A DNA stretch of 64,000 nt. Source: Clostridia bacterium (GTDB taxonomy: Bacteria > Bacillota > Clostridia > Oscillospirales > Acutalibacteraceae). This document shows positions 27,401 to 35,519 of this stretch, one piece after another (within the stretch, counting starts at the first letter, position 1; each line of letters begins with the position of its first letter). The notes beneath the pieces were generated by a model, which was given only the letters and a program-made list of their open reading frames with translations, did not search any database and was not told the DNA's origin. The position numbers and the translations under genes were made by a program. The DNA lies in contig JAFTVI010000024.1 of the NCBI GenBank assembly GCA_017465825.1, positions 53,175 to 117,174 on the forward strand, read 5' to 3'.

Positions 27401-28002
27401 CAATCGACGAGTACAAAGAGGTTTCCGAGCGTTACGAGTTTATGAAAACTCAGCTTGAAGATGTAGAGAAGTCAAAAGCAGAGCTTAACAAGCTTATTTA
27501 CTCACTTACCGACAAAATGGCGGTGCAGTTCCGTGAAAGATTTGATATAATCAACGCAAATTTCAAGGAGACCTTCGCACAGCTGTTCGGCGGTGGCAGT
27601 GCAGAGCTCATTCTTGAGGATGAAAACGATATTCTCGAGTGCGGTATAGAAATCAAGGCTCAGCCGCCCGGAAAGAATGTAAAAAGTCTTACACTTCTCT
27701 CCGGCGGTGAAAAAGGCCTTTGTGCTATCGCATTACTGTTTTCAATTCTTAAGGTTACACCGTCGCCCTTCTGTATTTTCGACGAGGTTGAAGCGGCACT
27801 TGACGATGTAAACGTTCTTCGTTATGCAAGATACCTTAAAAATATGACTGAGAGAACACAGTTTATCCTCATCACTCACAGACGAGGCACTATGGAAGAG
27901 GCTGATATGCTCTATGGTGTAACTATGCAGGAGAAAGGCGTGTCAAAGCTTCTTCAGCTTAAAACAGCGCAGATGGCTCAGGATCTCGGTCTTGAAGAAT
28001 AA
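24430..28002 (+). CDS. smc: Chromosome segregation protein SMC
   Basis: This condensin ATPase compacts and segregates the nucleoid with ScpA and ScpB, which are not in the window. In 1190 residues: Walker A VVGPNGSGKSNIADAV near 32, coiled coil ~170-500, hinge ~510-670 (GIHGPLSQL to the GGSMTGG motif), coiled coil to ~1020, signature LLSGGEKGLCAIALLF, and Walker B FCIFDEVEAALDD. The signature differs slightly from the common LSGGEKALTA form (GLC in place of ALT). The start lies one base after the radical SAM stop. Confidence 0.98.
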   Translation: MYLKSLEMQGFKSFPDKTKLEFGKGMTAVVGPNGSGKSNIADAVKWVLGEQSTKSLRGAKMEDVVFSGTRARRAQGFAEVTLRLDNSDRKLSKDSDEVAVTRRFYRSGESEYKINGESVRLRDIHELFMDTGLGRDGYSMVSQGRIEDMVSAKSEDRREMFEEAAGISHYRYRRADALKRLSQAEENLLRLRDILTGLEERVGPLEKQSEKAQKFLAFAAERKNLEIGIWLDILEKSADLIREQSNKYTVAQMHYQQIEKDLETIITSSEEAAENIRNINIDIDNISRSIHSTEEEVASVESLIAVNKNSISHNNATVERIEKEKAQENMSSAQIDEQIEKTKASIEQLNALIAEKKASVDTLNGTLNSLRSRDVDVADEYVKISDMLAQLAKSLSEANIRYSAASSSLEEIESRRLSVEDEIKAKESEIKALNGEVSACESDVEEHRQKISEFTNTVSGYMIRVKSKAQKLEQHRFTVDKAKLDLEQKKSRVHMLQEMQKNMDGYQGSVKAVMKASSNGQLRGIHGPLSQLISVPDTYSLAIETALGAAIQHIVTENSDNAKKAMYYLKDNRLGRATFFPMDALRSRELHEDGLEDCDGYIDIASNIVKYDSKYSDIIGSQLGKTVIAEDIDSAVAIAKKYKHRFKIVTLDGQVVNAGGSMTGGSKIEHSGFLSRANEIERLISEIETDTAAVEELEKQLKKVKEDYSADNAALEGAKGDLIRAQEDKIKADSALSLAQSKKSIAEKALKALSDETLTAAERVKQLKIAIDEAQKEAQAVEKEMESYRKKSDELSGDRQNLSAERDKINEQISAVNLEIVAFMRDIENHTSGIADLEDRKNGQSDRIGKLDKEIAEALATNEKLNNRIAELTAKSDELRKSIDDAKAKTAALTVKREFSEKRSAELRVEERSKTEEKEKLSAELVRLEEKKNSLEVQQEETESKLFEEYKLTRREATELDIQLESIPDAKKRLAEIKNKIKALGSVNVGAIDEYKEVSERYEFMKTQLEDVEKSKAELNKLIYSLTDKMAVQFRERFDIINANFKETFAQLFGGGSAELILEDENDILECGIEIKAQPPGKNVKSLTLLSGGEKGLCAIALLFSILKVTPSPFCIFDEVEAALDDVNVLRYARYLKNMTERTQFILITHRRGTMEEADMLYGVTMQEKGVSKLLQLKTAQMAQDLGLEE

Positions 28003-28026
28003 CTCTATTAAAAGGAGAAAATATAT

Positions 28027-29322
28027 ATGGCAGGATTATTTAAGAAGTTCAGCTTCGGTCTTAAAAAGACACGAAATAAAATGGCAGGCGCAATCGACGA
28101 AATGCTCGATTCGTTCGATTCTTTTGAGGATGATCTTTTCGTGGAGCTTGAAGAAATCCTTGTAATGAGTGATGTTGGTGTGCAGACTGCCGTTGAAATC
28201 ACCGAGGAGCTTCGCGACAGAGTAAAGAAAGAAAAGCTCAGATCCACGAAACAGGTCAAGGATGAAATCAAAAATATCGTTGCCGAAATGCTCGACGGCG
28301 GCGAGGATATGGGACTTATCACCCAGCCCTCCGTTATCCTTGTTATCGGTGTTAACGGCGTAGGTAAAACCACCACTATCGGTAAAATGGCAAATATGTA
28401 CAAGGAACAGGGCAAAAAGGTCATTATGGGTGCGGCTGATACATTCCGCGCCGCCGCAATCGACCAGCTTGATATCTGGGCACAGCGCGCAGATGTTGAA
28501 ATAATAAAGCATCACGAGGGGGCAGACCCTGCCGCAGTTATCTTTGATACCATTCAGGCAGGTAAGGCAAGAATGGCGGACATCCTTATATGTGATACCG
28601 CAGGCAGACTTCATAATAAGAAAAATCTTATGGAGGAGCTTAAAAAGATTTACAGAGTTATTGACCGTGAGCTTCCTTACTCAGACCGCGAGGTTTTGCT
28701 TGTTCTTGATGCCACCACAGGTCAGAACGCGGTAAATCAGGCAAGGGAATTTATGAATGCCGCAGAGATTACGGGTATCGTTCTTACAAAACTTGACGGC
28801 ACGGCACGTGGCGGTGTTGTTCTTGCAATCAAAAACGAACTTAAAATTCCCGTTAAATTCATAGGCGTTGGCGAAGGTATTGACGATTTACAGCCCTTTA
28901 ACCCCAAAATGTTTGCAGATAGCCTGTTTGACGAGCTTCCCGAAAGCTATAAAGAGAAAGAAAACGAGGTGTTACCCGTATATGAACAGCCGCTTGAAAA
29001 GGTCGAAATCACCGAAAGACTTGAAGCCGAGGAGGCGCTCAAGGAAATTTTTGAAAGCTTCGTGGAAAATAGCGAAGATGATGGATACGGCAGCGTATCA
29101 GACGGGGATAACCAATGCGAAGATGCTCCCGCGGGAGAATGTGCCCAAGGAGATAGCACAGCAGTTCAGTCAGGCGTTCAGGGACTCGAACAGAAACAGG
29201 AGAACACAGCCGCCGAAAGCGAAGAAATCGAAACGGTTACCCAGAGCACAGCTTCGTCCGATAGTAGTGAAGACTCCGAAATTGATTCACTATACGGTTC
29301 ACTCGATAAATTCTATCTCTAA
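28027..29322 (+). CDS. ftsY: Signal recognition particle receptor FtsY with acidic C-terminal extension
   Basis: This SRP receptor GTPase docks ribosome-SRP complexes at the membrane. The N-terminal MAGLFKKFSFGLKKTRNKM membrane/lipid helix, N domain and G domain are complete: GVNGVGKTTTIGKMA near residue 113, DTFRAAAIDQL, ICDTAGRLHNKK, LTKLDGTARGG, and a GVGEGIDDLQPF end near 290. After residue ~306 a further ~125 residues rich in Glu, Asp, Ser and Gln continue to the end (SEDDGYGSVSDGDN; SDSSEDSEIDS). FtsY normally ends with the G domain, and an acidic A domain, when present, is N-terminal. Ribosome site AAAGGAG. The gene follows smc, as is common. Confidence 0.97.
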   Translation: MAGLFKKFSFGLKKTRNKMAGAIDEMLDSFDSFEDDLFVELEEILVMSDVGVQTAVEITEELRDRVKKEKLRSTKQVKDEIKNIVAEMLDGGEDMGLITQPSVILVIGVNGVGKTTTIGKMANMYKEQGKKVIMGAADTFRAAAIDQLDIWAQRADVEIIKHHEGADPAAVIFDTIQAGKARMADILICDTAGRLHNKKNLMEELKKIYRVIDRELPYSDREVLLVLDATTGQNAVNQAREFMNAAEITGIVLTKLDGTARGGVVLAIKNELKIPVKFIGVGEGIDDLQPFNPKMFADSLFDELPESYKEKENEVLPVYEQPLEKVEITERLEAEEALKEIFESFVENSEDDGYGSVSDGDNQCEDAPAGECAQGDSTAVQSGVQGLEQKQENTAAESEEIETVTQSTASSDSSEDSEIDSLYGSLDKFYL

Positions 29323-29346
29323 TCTTCTGGGAAAAGGAGATATTAT

Positions 29347-29940
29347 ATGAAATTTCTTATTGCTACGCACAACATTAAAAAGCGTGACGAATTAAGCAGA
29401 ATATTAAAGCCTTTAGGCATTGATGCTGTTATCGCATCCGATATAGGTATGGAGATTACCGATGCCGAGGAAACAGGCACAACATTTGCAGAGAATGCCC
29501 GTATCAAAGCCGAAAGCGGTTGCAGAGAAACAGGCTTGCCCTGTATTGCAGACGATTCGGGGCTTTGCATTGATGCTCTTGACGGCAGACCGGGTGTGTA
29601 CTCCGCAAGATATGCAGGCGGTCACGATACACCATATTCTCACAAAATCGCAACCTTGCTTGATGAAATGAAGGATGTTCCCGAAGATAAGAGAACAGCC
29701 CGTTTCATCAGTAGTGTTTGCTGTATTTTTCCCGACGGCAGAGAGCTTTGCGTTGAGGGTAAATGCGAAGGCAGAATAGGCTTTAAACCTGCAGGTGAGG
29801 GCGGTTTCGGCTTTGACCCCGTTTTCTATGTAGGGGAGAAGAGCTTTGCACAGCTTACCGCTCAGGAAAAGGACGCAGTCAGCCACAGAGGCAATTCATT
29901 AAGACTGCTTGCAGAAAAATTACCCGAATATTTGGATTGA
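29347..29940 (+). CDS. rdgB: XTP/dITP diphosphatase (RdgB/HAM1)
   Basis: This house-cleaning enzyme hydrolyses non-canonical ITP/XTP and dITP to monophosphates. The 197 residues carry LIATHNIKKRDE at the N-terminus, TGTTFAENARIKAE, CIADDSGLCIDALDGRPGVYSARYAG (read in parts), GEGGFGFDPVFYV and SHRGNSLRLL. AAAGGAG is upstream. A downstream frame begins at its stop codon. Confidence 0.95.
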   Translation: MKFLIATHNIKKRDELSRILKPLGIDAVIASDIGMEITDAEETGTTFAENARIKAESGCRETGLPCIADDSGLCIDALDGRPGVYSARYAGGHDTPYSHKIATLLDEMKDVPEDKRTARFISSVCCIFPDGRELCVEGKCEGRIGFKPAGEGGFGFDPVFYVGEKSFAQLTAQEKDAVSHRGNSLRLLAEKLPEYLD

Positions 29941-29951
29941 AAGGATATATT

Positions 29952-30371
29952 ATGACAGGAAAAGAAAGAGCCGGATGGCGTGCAAAGGCAAATTCACTTG
30001 ACCCGTTGTTTCAGCTTGGCAAGGGTGGAATTTCCGATGCTTTTATAGAACAGGTTGAGGGCGCACTCAACACAAGAGAGCTTATAAAACTCAAAGTTCT
30101 GCTTGAAACTTCACCCATTACCGCAAGAGAGGCCGCAGACGAGATTGCCGCAAAAACAGGCGCAGACGTTATACAGGTTATCGGCGGTGTTATCGTGCTT
30201 TACAGGCACAATCCCGAGCTTCATAAGGACGATAAAAAGAAAAAGACAAAAACAAGAGCAAAAAAGATTAACCGATTCGGTTACGAAAAGCCTCAGCCTC
30301 CCAAGAAAAAGGCAATGAAAATGGCGGCACAGCGTAAAGCGGCGGCGGCAAGAAAAGCGGCAGAAAAATGA
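29952..30371 (+). CDS. YhbY-family RNA-binding protein (CRM domain) with basic tail
   Basis: The 139-residue CRM-domain protein is linked in the family to 50S subunit assembly. Residues ~1-95 are the domain (RAGWRAKANSLDPLFQLGKGG; KLKVLLETSP; VIQVIGGVIVLYRHNP). The last ~45 are a Lys/Ala-rich tail (DDKKKKTKTRAKK; AAQRKAAAARKAAEK) that likely contacts RNA. The ATG at 29952 is preferred over a TTG at 29937 because AAAGGA precedes it. The stop overlaps the nadD start. Confidence 0.92.
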   Translation: MTGKERAGWRAKANSLDPLFQLGKGGISDAFIEQVEGALNTRELIKLKVLLETSPITAREAADEIAAKTGADVIQVIGGVIVLYRHNPELHKDDKKKKTKTRAKKINRFGYEKPQPPKKKAMKMAAQRKAAAARKAAEK

Positions 30372-30961
30372 AAATAGGCGTTTACGGCGGCAGTTTCAAT
30401 CCGCCTCATAACGGACATCTTATGTTAGCCTGTGAGCTGACTGAAAGACTTTCCCTTGATAAGCTTATTGTCATTCCCTCAAACATTTCACCGCAGAAAA
30501 GCAACAACGGCAATATTGACCCCGTTCACCGCATCAATATGTGCAAAATATTGTTTGATGATGAAAAATTTACCGTTTCAGACTGTGAAATCAAACGAGG
30601 CGGCAAGAGCTACACATTTGATACTCTCAATTTTATCAGAAGTGAGTACAAGGATGCCGAAATCTATCTGTTTATGGGCTCGGATATGCTTTTGTCCTTT
30701 CACAGCTGGTACAGATATGAAGATATTCTGTCAATGTGTACACTTTGTGCAATTTCAAGAGAGGATGACAGCACAAGAGCCGAAATGCTCCGTTATTCTG
30801 CCGACATCTTAAAAAACGGCAAAGTTCTGATTTTTGACGTTACACCTTTTCAGGTCAGCTCTTCGCAGATTCGTGATAATATCCGTCAGGGCAAAAGCTG
30901 TGAAGGACTTCTTGACGGCAGAATAAGCGCATATATAAAGGAACATAATTTATATGAATGA
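30368..30961 (+). CDS. nadD: Nicotinate-nucleotide adenylyltransferase
   Basis: NadD makes nicotinate adenine dinucleotide from NaMN and ATP in NAD synthesis. The nucleotidyltransferase motif GVYGGSFNPPHNGHLML lies at the start, with RGGKSYTFDTLNF and MGSDMLLSFHSWY in the middle and the C-terminal ISSTxIR-type motif here as VSSSQIRDNIRQG. The length of 197 residues is normal. It is overlapped by yhbY at its start (ATGA) and by yqeK at its end. Confidence 0.96.
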   Translation: MKIGVYGGSFNPPHNGHLMLACELTERLSLDKLIVIPSNISPQKSNNGNIDPVHRINMCKILFDDEKFTVSDCEIKRGGKSYTFDTLNFIRSEYKDAEIYLFMGSDMLLSFHSWYRYEDILSMCTLCAISREDDSTRAEMLRYSADILKNGKVLIFDVTPFQVSSSQIRDNIRQGKSCEGLLDGRISAYIKEHNLYE

Positions 30962-31538
30962 TTACGATTTTTATGTAAATATTTTAAAAGAGCGTCTTTC
31001 ACCTTACAGACTTCACCATTCTCTCGAGGTTGCAAAATCAGCAAAGCATCTTGCCGAAAAATACGGCTACGATGCGGAAAAGGCATATCTTGCAGGACTT
31101 CTGCACGATATAACGAAAGAAGCCGATGCAGAGGAAACATTCGCTATGGCGGAGAAATACACTCTTGATATGACACAGCTTGAGCGTGACAACAAGAAAC
31201 TCTGGCACGCGATTACAGGCGCAGGATATATACAAAACGAGCTGAATATCACCGATGATGAAATTCTCACCGCCGTAAGATATCACACCACAGGCAGAGC
31301 GGATATGTCGCTTGGTGAAAAAGTGCTGTTTATTGCAGATTTTGTTTCATCCGACAGAAGCTATGACGGTGTTGATTCAATGCGTGAAAAAGCTGAAATC
31401 AGCCTTGAATCGGCTATGCTCGAAGGTATAGAATTTACCGTCACGGAGCTTGTTGAAAAACATTCTCCCGTACATCCCGATACTATCGGCGCGTACAACG
31501 ATATAATTACAAATTATAAACAGAAAGGACTGATATAA
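30954..31538 (+). CDS. yqeK: YqeK-type HD-domain hydrolase (symmetrical Ap4A hydrolase family)
   Basis: The 194-residue HD phosphohydrolase has RLHHSLEVAKSAKHLAEKYG with the first His, AGLLHDITKE with the HD pair near residue 50, HAITGAGYIQNEL, and AVRYHTTGRADMSLGEKVLFIADFVSSDR (read in parts). YqeK proteins cleave diadenosine tetraphosphate to ADP. It sits between nadD and rsfS as in most Firmicutes and overlaps both. Confidence 0.93.
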   Translation: MNDYDFYVNILKERLSPYRLHHSLEVAKSAKHLAEKYGYDAEKAYLAGLLHDITKEADAEETFAMAEKYTLDMTQLERDNKKLWHAITGAGYIQNELNITDDEILTAVRYHTTGRADMSLGEKVLFIADFVSSDRSYDGVDSMREKAEISLESAMLEGIEFTVTELVEKHSPVHPDTIGAYNDIITNYKQKGLI

Positions 31539-31888
31539 TGGCTACCAATGAAACAGCAAGAAAAATAGTTAAAATTCTTGACGAAAAAAAAGCCGAAGAT
31601 ATTAAACTTATCCGAATTTCGGAATTGACAGTTATTGCAGATTATTTTATAATAGCTAACGGTACTTCAAATACTCACGTCAGAGCTCTTGCAGAAGAGG
31701 TTGAGGAAGTTCTCGCAGGTGAGGGTATTTCTCCCCGTAGCATCGAGGGCAGAACAACAGGCTGGATACTGCTTGACTATGGCGATGTGGTCGTTCACAT
31801 CTTTACCCCCGCGGACAGAGATTATTACAGCCTTGAAAGGCTCTGGAAAGACGCAGATTTTGATGATATTTCTGATATAATTCAGTAA
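31538..31888 (+). CDS. rsfS: Ribosomal silencing factor RsfS
   Basis: RsfS binds L14 on the 50S subunit and blocks subunit joining when nutrients are short. This 116-residue protein has ISELTVIADYFIIANGTSNTHVRALAEEVEE and GWILLDYGDVVVHIFTPADRDYYSLERLW, each read in parts, matching the whole family. It starts on the last base of the yqeK stop and is 13 bases from leuS. Confidence 0.96.
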   Translation: MATNETARKIVKILDEKKAEDIKLIRISELTVIADYFIIANGTSNTHVRALAEEVEEVLAGEGISPRSIEGRTTGWILLDYGDVVVHIFTPADRDYYSLERLWKDADFDDISDIIQ

Positions 31889-31901
31889 GGAGATTTTATA
31901 A

Positions 31902-34307
31902 ATGTATTACGATTTTTCAGCAGTTGAAAAAAAGTGGCAGGCAAAATGGGATGAGTCCAAGGTTTTTGAGGCAACCGACGACTATTCAAAACCCAAATAT
32001 TACTGTCTGGTTGAGTTCCCTTATCCCAGCGGAGCAGGTATGCACGTAGGTCATATCAAGGCCTACAGCGGTCTTGAGGTTGTTTCAAGAAAGCGCCGTC
32101 TGCAGGGCTATAATGTGCTTTTCCCCATAGGATTTGACGCATACGGACTTCCCACCGAAAACTACGCTATCAAAACTGGTATCCATCCCCGTAAGGTTAC
32201 CGATACAAATATCGCAAAGTTTACCGATCAGCTCAAAAAGGTAGGTTTCTCTTTTGACTGGTCAAAGGTTATCGACACCACGGAAGAGGATTATTACAAG
32301 TGGACACAGTGGATTTTCCTTAAGATGTTCGAAAAGGGACTTGCATTCCGCGACAAAACTCTTGTAAACTACTGCCCCTCCTGTAAGGTCGTTCTTTCCA
32401 ACGAGGACTCACAGGGCGGCAAGTGCGATATCTGCCACAGTGATGTTGTTCAGAAGTCAAAGGACGTATGGTACCTTCGTATCACAGAGTACGCAGACAA
32501 GCTCCTTCAGGGACTTGACGATGTTGACTATCTTCCCAACATCAAGCTTCAGCAGGTAAACTGGATAGGCAAGTCAAGAGGTGCATTCGTTAACTTCTCA
32601 ATCAAGGATATTGACGAGCAGCTCAAAATCTACACAACCCGTCCCGATACACTTTTCGGCGTAACATTTATGGTTATCGCTCCCGAGCATCCCATTATTG
32701 ATAAGTACGCTGATAAAATCGGCAATATGGATGCTATTAAGGCATACCGCGAGGAATGCAGCAAGAAAACAGAGTTCGAGAGAACACAGCTTGTCAAGGA
32801 TAAGACAGGTGTCTGCATCGACGGCATTACAGCAATCAATCCCGTTAACGGTAAGGAAATCCCCGTTTACATATCCGACTATGTAATGATGGGCTACGGC
32901 ACAGGCGCAATTATGGCTGTTCCTGCTCACGACAGCCGTGACTACGATTTCGCAAAGAAGTTCGGCATTGATATTATTGAGGTTATCAAGGGCGGCGACA
33001 TTTCCGTTGAAGCTTATGCAGGCGACGGCGAAATGGTCAACTCCGGTTTCCTCAACGGCTATACAAATAAAAAGGATTCTATCGCAAAAATGATAGATTA
33101 TCTTGCAGAAAAAGGCATCGGCGAGGGCGGCGTTCAGTATAAGATGAAGGACTGGGCATTCAACCGTCAGCGTTACTGGGGTGAGCCTATTCCTATCGTT
33201 CACTGTCCCAAGTGCGGTATGGTTGCAGTACCTTACGAAGAGCTTCCTCTCCGTCTGCCAGAGGTTGAAAATTTTGAACCCGGTTCCGACGGCGAAAGCC
33301 CCCTTGCAAAGATTGACAGCTACGTAAACTGCTCCTGTCCCAAGTGCGGCGGCGATGCAAAGAGAGAAACCGATACAATGCCCCAGTGGGCAGGTTCTTC
33401 CTGGTATTTCCTGCGTTATATCGACCCCAGAAACGACAGCGCATTTGCAGACCCCGAAAAGCTTAAGTACTGGATGCCCGTTGACTGGTACAACGGCGGT
33501 ATGGAGCACGTTACAAGACATCTTATCTATTCAAGATTCTGGTATAAATTTCTCTATGATTTAGGCGAAGTTCCCTATGCAGAGCCTTATGCAAAGAGAA
33601 CCGCACAGGGCCTCATTCTCGGACCCGACGGCGTAAAAATGAGCAAGTCAAGAGGCAACGTTATCGACCCCAACGAGGTTGTTAAGGCATACGGCGCAGA
33701 TGTTCTGCGTACATACGTACTCTTTATGGGTGACTACGAGCAGGCAGCTCCCTGGAGCGAGGACAGCGTAAGAGGCTGTAAGAGATTTATCGACAGAACC
33801 TGGAATCTTGTTGAAATCGTAAAGGACGGCAACGAGTATTCTGCTGAGCTTTCAAGCGCAATGCATAAAACGGTCAAGAAAGTGTCCGAGGATATCGAGC
33901 AGATGAAGTTCAACACAGCTGTTGCGGCTCTTATGACACTTCTCAATCAGATCTATGCTAAAGGCTCAATCAATCACGCAGAGCTTAAAACATATCTTCT
34001 TCTTCTCAATCCCTTTGCACCTCACATCACAGAGGAAATGTGGGAGAAGATGGGCTTCGGCGGTACTGTTACAGACCAGAGCTGGCCCGAGTATGACGAG
34101 GCAAAGTGCATAGATGCAACCGTAGAGATTGCAGTACAGGTCAACGGCAAAATCAAAACAAGAATTGACGTTGCAACCGAAATTTCATCGGAAGATGCAA
34201 TCGCTGCTGCAAAATCACAGCCCGAAGTAGCAGCTGTTATGGAAGGCAAAACGGTAGTAAAAGAGCTTTACGTAAAAGGTAAGCTTGTAAATATCGTTGT
34301 AAAATAA
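31902..34307 (+). CDS. leuS: Leucyl-tRNA synthetase
   Basis: This 801-residue class I synthetase for leucine has HIGH as GAGMHVGHIKAYSG near residue 47 and KMSKS as DGVKMSKSRGN near 575. The CP1 editing domain spans ~220-415 (TTRPDTLFGVTFMVIAPEH; GYGTGAIMAVPAHDSRD), with Cys-rich zinc motifs CPSCKV..., CPKCGM and CPKCGG. The C-terminal LVNIVVK ending is typical. It closes the long housekeeping series, with a bidirectional terminator after it. No T-box is visible in the 13-base gap, so it must be read through from upstream. Confidence 0.98.
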   Translation: MYYDFSAVEKKWQAKWDESKVFEATDDYSKPKYYCLVEFPYPSGAGMHVGHIKAYSGLEVVSRKRRLQGYNVLFPIGFDAYGLPTENYAIKTGIHPRKVTDTNIAKFTDQLKKVGFSFDWSKVIDTTEEDYYKWTQWIFLKMFEKGLAFRDKTLVNYCPSCKVVLSNEDSQGGKCDICHSDVVQKSKDVWYLRITEYADKLLQGLDDVDYLPNIKLQQVNWIGKSRGAFVNFSIKDIDEQLKIYTTRPDTLFGVTFMVIAPEHPIIDKYADKIGNMDAIKAYREECSKKTEFERTQLVKDKTGVCIDGITAINPVNGKEIPVYISDYVMMGYGTGAIMAVPAHDSRDYDFAKKFGIDIIEVIKGGDISVEAYAGDGEMVNSGFLNGYTNKKDSIAKMIDYLAEKGIGEGGVQYKMKDWAFNRQRYWGEPIPIVHCPKCGMVAVPYEELPLRLPEVENFEPGSDGESPLAKIDSYVNCSCPKCGGDAKRETDTMPQWAGSSWYFLRYIDPRNDSAFADPEKLKYWMPVDWYNGGMEHVTRHLIYSRFWYKFLYDLGEVPYAEPYAKRTAQGLILGPDGVKMSKSRGNVIDPNEVVKAYGADVLRTYVLFMGDYEQAAPWSEDSVRGCKRFIDRTWNLVEIVKDGNEYSAELSSAMHKTVKKVSEDIEQMKFNTAVAALMTLLNQIYAKGSINHAELKTYLLLLNPFAPHITEEMWEKMGFGGTVTDQSWPEYDEAKCIDATVEIAVQVNGKIKTRIDVATEISSEDAIAAAKSQPEVAAVMEGKTVVKELYVKGKLVNIVVK

Positions 34308-34321
34308 AACATAAAAAACTC

Positions 34322-34345
34322 ACTCCCGAAGTTTTCTTCGGGAGT
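34322..34345. terminator. Bidirectional terminator between leuS and the polysaccharide cluster
   Basis: ACTCCCGAA / TTCGGGAGT, 9-bp perfect stem. T-rich on the plus side (TTTAG) and GAGTTTTTT on the minus side, so it mainly serves the minus-strand operon. Confidence 0.85.
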
Positions 34346-34355
34346 TTAGTGTTAT

Positions 34356-35516
34356 TTACAGTCCGTATTCCTGCTTCATATATTTATAAAGTCTTTCGCA
34401 GGCTTTGTTGTCGGGATATGTATAGAATTTGTTTCGTGCGTTTATTCTGTCTTGCTCAAATTCATCGTTATCCGTTGCAACATCTTTAATGAATTTCTTT
34501 AAATCATCAACTGTGTAGAGATAGGGACATTTGTAATTCTCTTTGAATTCATCAAATGTATTGTAGAACATTTCCCACTTGCTTGTGAAGTCATCAAAAT
34601 CCTCAACCGCTAAAGCAATGGGGCGCTCAAGCATAAGATAATCGTAATAAACAGATGAATAGTCAGTAATAAGCGCATCTGTTTCGGTAAGGAACTCGTA
34701 AAGCTGAACTCCTTTTTTATTAATGAATTCACCGTCTGCAATTACTATGTTGCTCATTTCATCAATCTGCATAACGCTTACGTCCTGTGCAGGATGGGGT
34801 CTTAAATAAAGAATGACATTGTTTTCTTTAAGACATTCATTGATCTGAGCCATTTCTTCGTGGGATTTTATAACCGGCAAACCTAACGGGAATTTGTTTT
34901 TAATTGCCAGATTATTTCCGTTTTTGTGCTGACGGTACGTGGGCATCCAGATGATGTATTTTGTTGGGCTGTTCTTGCGCTTACCTGCGTTTGATGCAAG
35001 AATATCTGCACGGCAGTAACCCAAATCTCTGATATTATCTTCAGTATCTCCGCAATCATAAAAATGAGAATTGAATACGTATGACGTAACGGGATTTAAA
35101 TCAACTTCACCTTTCTGACTGTTATAGCTCATAACGATTTTAACAGGCATACCGTGACCGAGAAAAACCCGTTTTTGAGCAGGATGTTTTTTTCTGATGT
35201 AATCATTGGAATCAATTATGAATTTTGCAAAGCGTGTGTAGTACGCAAACCTTATCTTTTCCTTTGTATCATCAGTTGTTTTTATAATACACGTAATTTT
35301 TTTGCCGAGTAACTCTGCTCTGAACTGCTCTTTTGAAGGAACAACCCAGACAAGTTTATATTTTTTGCTTATATCTGTATTTTCAATCAGATACTTATAA
35401 TACCAGTATGTATTATCAGAAAATGCAGGACCGGATTCAAATATGATTATGTTTTTTCTTGGTATAGCATCTGTCAGTTTGCGGGAAATTGCAGAAAAAG
35501 TGTTCAGAATATTCAT
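34356..35516 (-). CDS. CDP-glycerol glycerophosphotransferase-family protein (TagB/TagF-like)
   Basis: The 386-residue protein matches the GT-B fold family that adds glycerol-phosphate (or ribitol-phosphate) to teichoic or similar surface polymers. Key segments are FLGHGMPVK near residue 120, IIWMPTYRQH, ILYLRPHPAQ, and ETDALITDYSSVYYDYLMLERPI near 285. An amphipathic N-terminus suggests peripheral membrane binding. It is the last gene of a three-gene minus-strand set with a glycosyltransferase and a flippase. The acceptor is unknown, and the shorter length favours a priming or single-transfer role over a TagF polymerase. Confidence 0.88.
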   Translation of the reverse strand: MNILNTFSAISRKLTDAIPRKNIIIFESGPAFSDNTYWYYKYLIENTDISKKYKLVWVVPSKEQFRAELLGKKITCIIKTTDDTKEKIRFAYYTRFAKFIIDSNDYIRKKHPAQKRVFLGHGMPVKIVMSYNSQKGEVDLNPVTSYVFNSHFYDCGDTEDNIRDLGYCRADILASNAGKRKNSPTKYIIWMPTYRQHKNGNNLAIKNKFPLGLPVIKSHEEMAQINECLKENNVILYLRPHPAQDVSVMQIDEMSNIVIADGEFINKKGVQLYEFLTETDALITDYSSVYYDYLMLERPIALAVEDFDDFTSKWEMFYNTFDEFKENYKCPYLYTVDDLKKFIKDVATDNDEFEQDRINARNKFYTYPDNKACERLYKYMKQEYGL

Positions 35517-35519
35517 AAA

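Noticed and set aside
32598-33521. 307-codon minus-strand open frame inside leuS
   Set aside because: Antisense shadow of leuS; Cys-rich, without family features or ribosome site.
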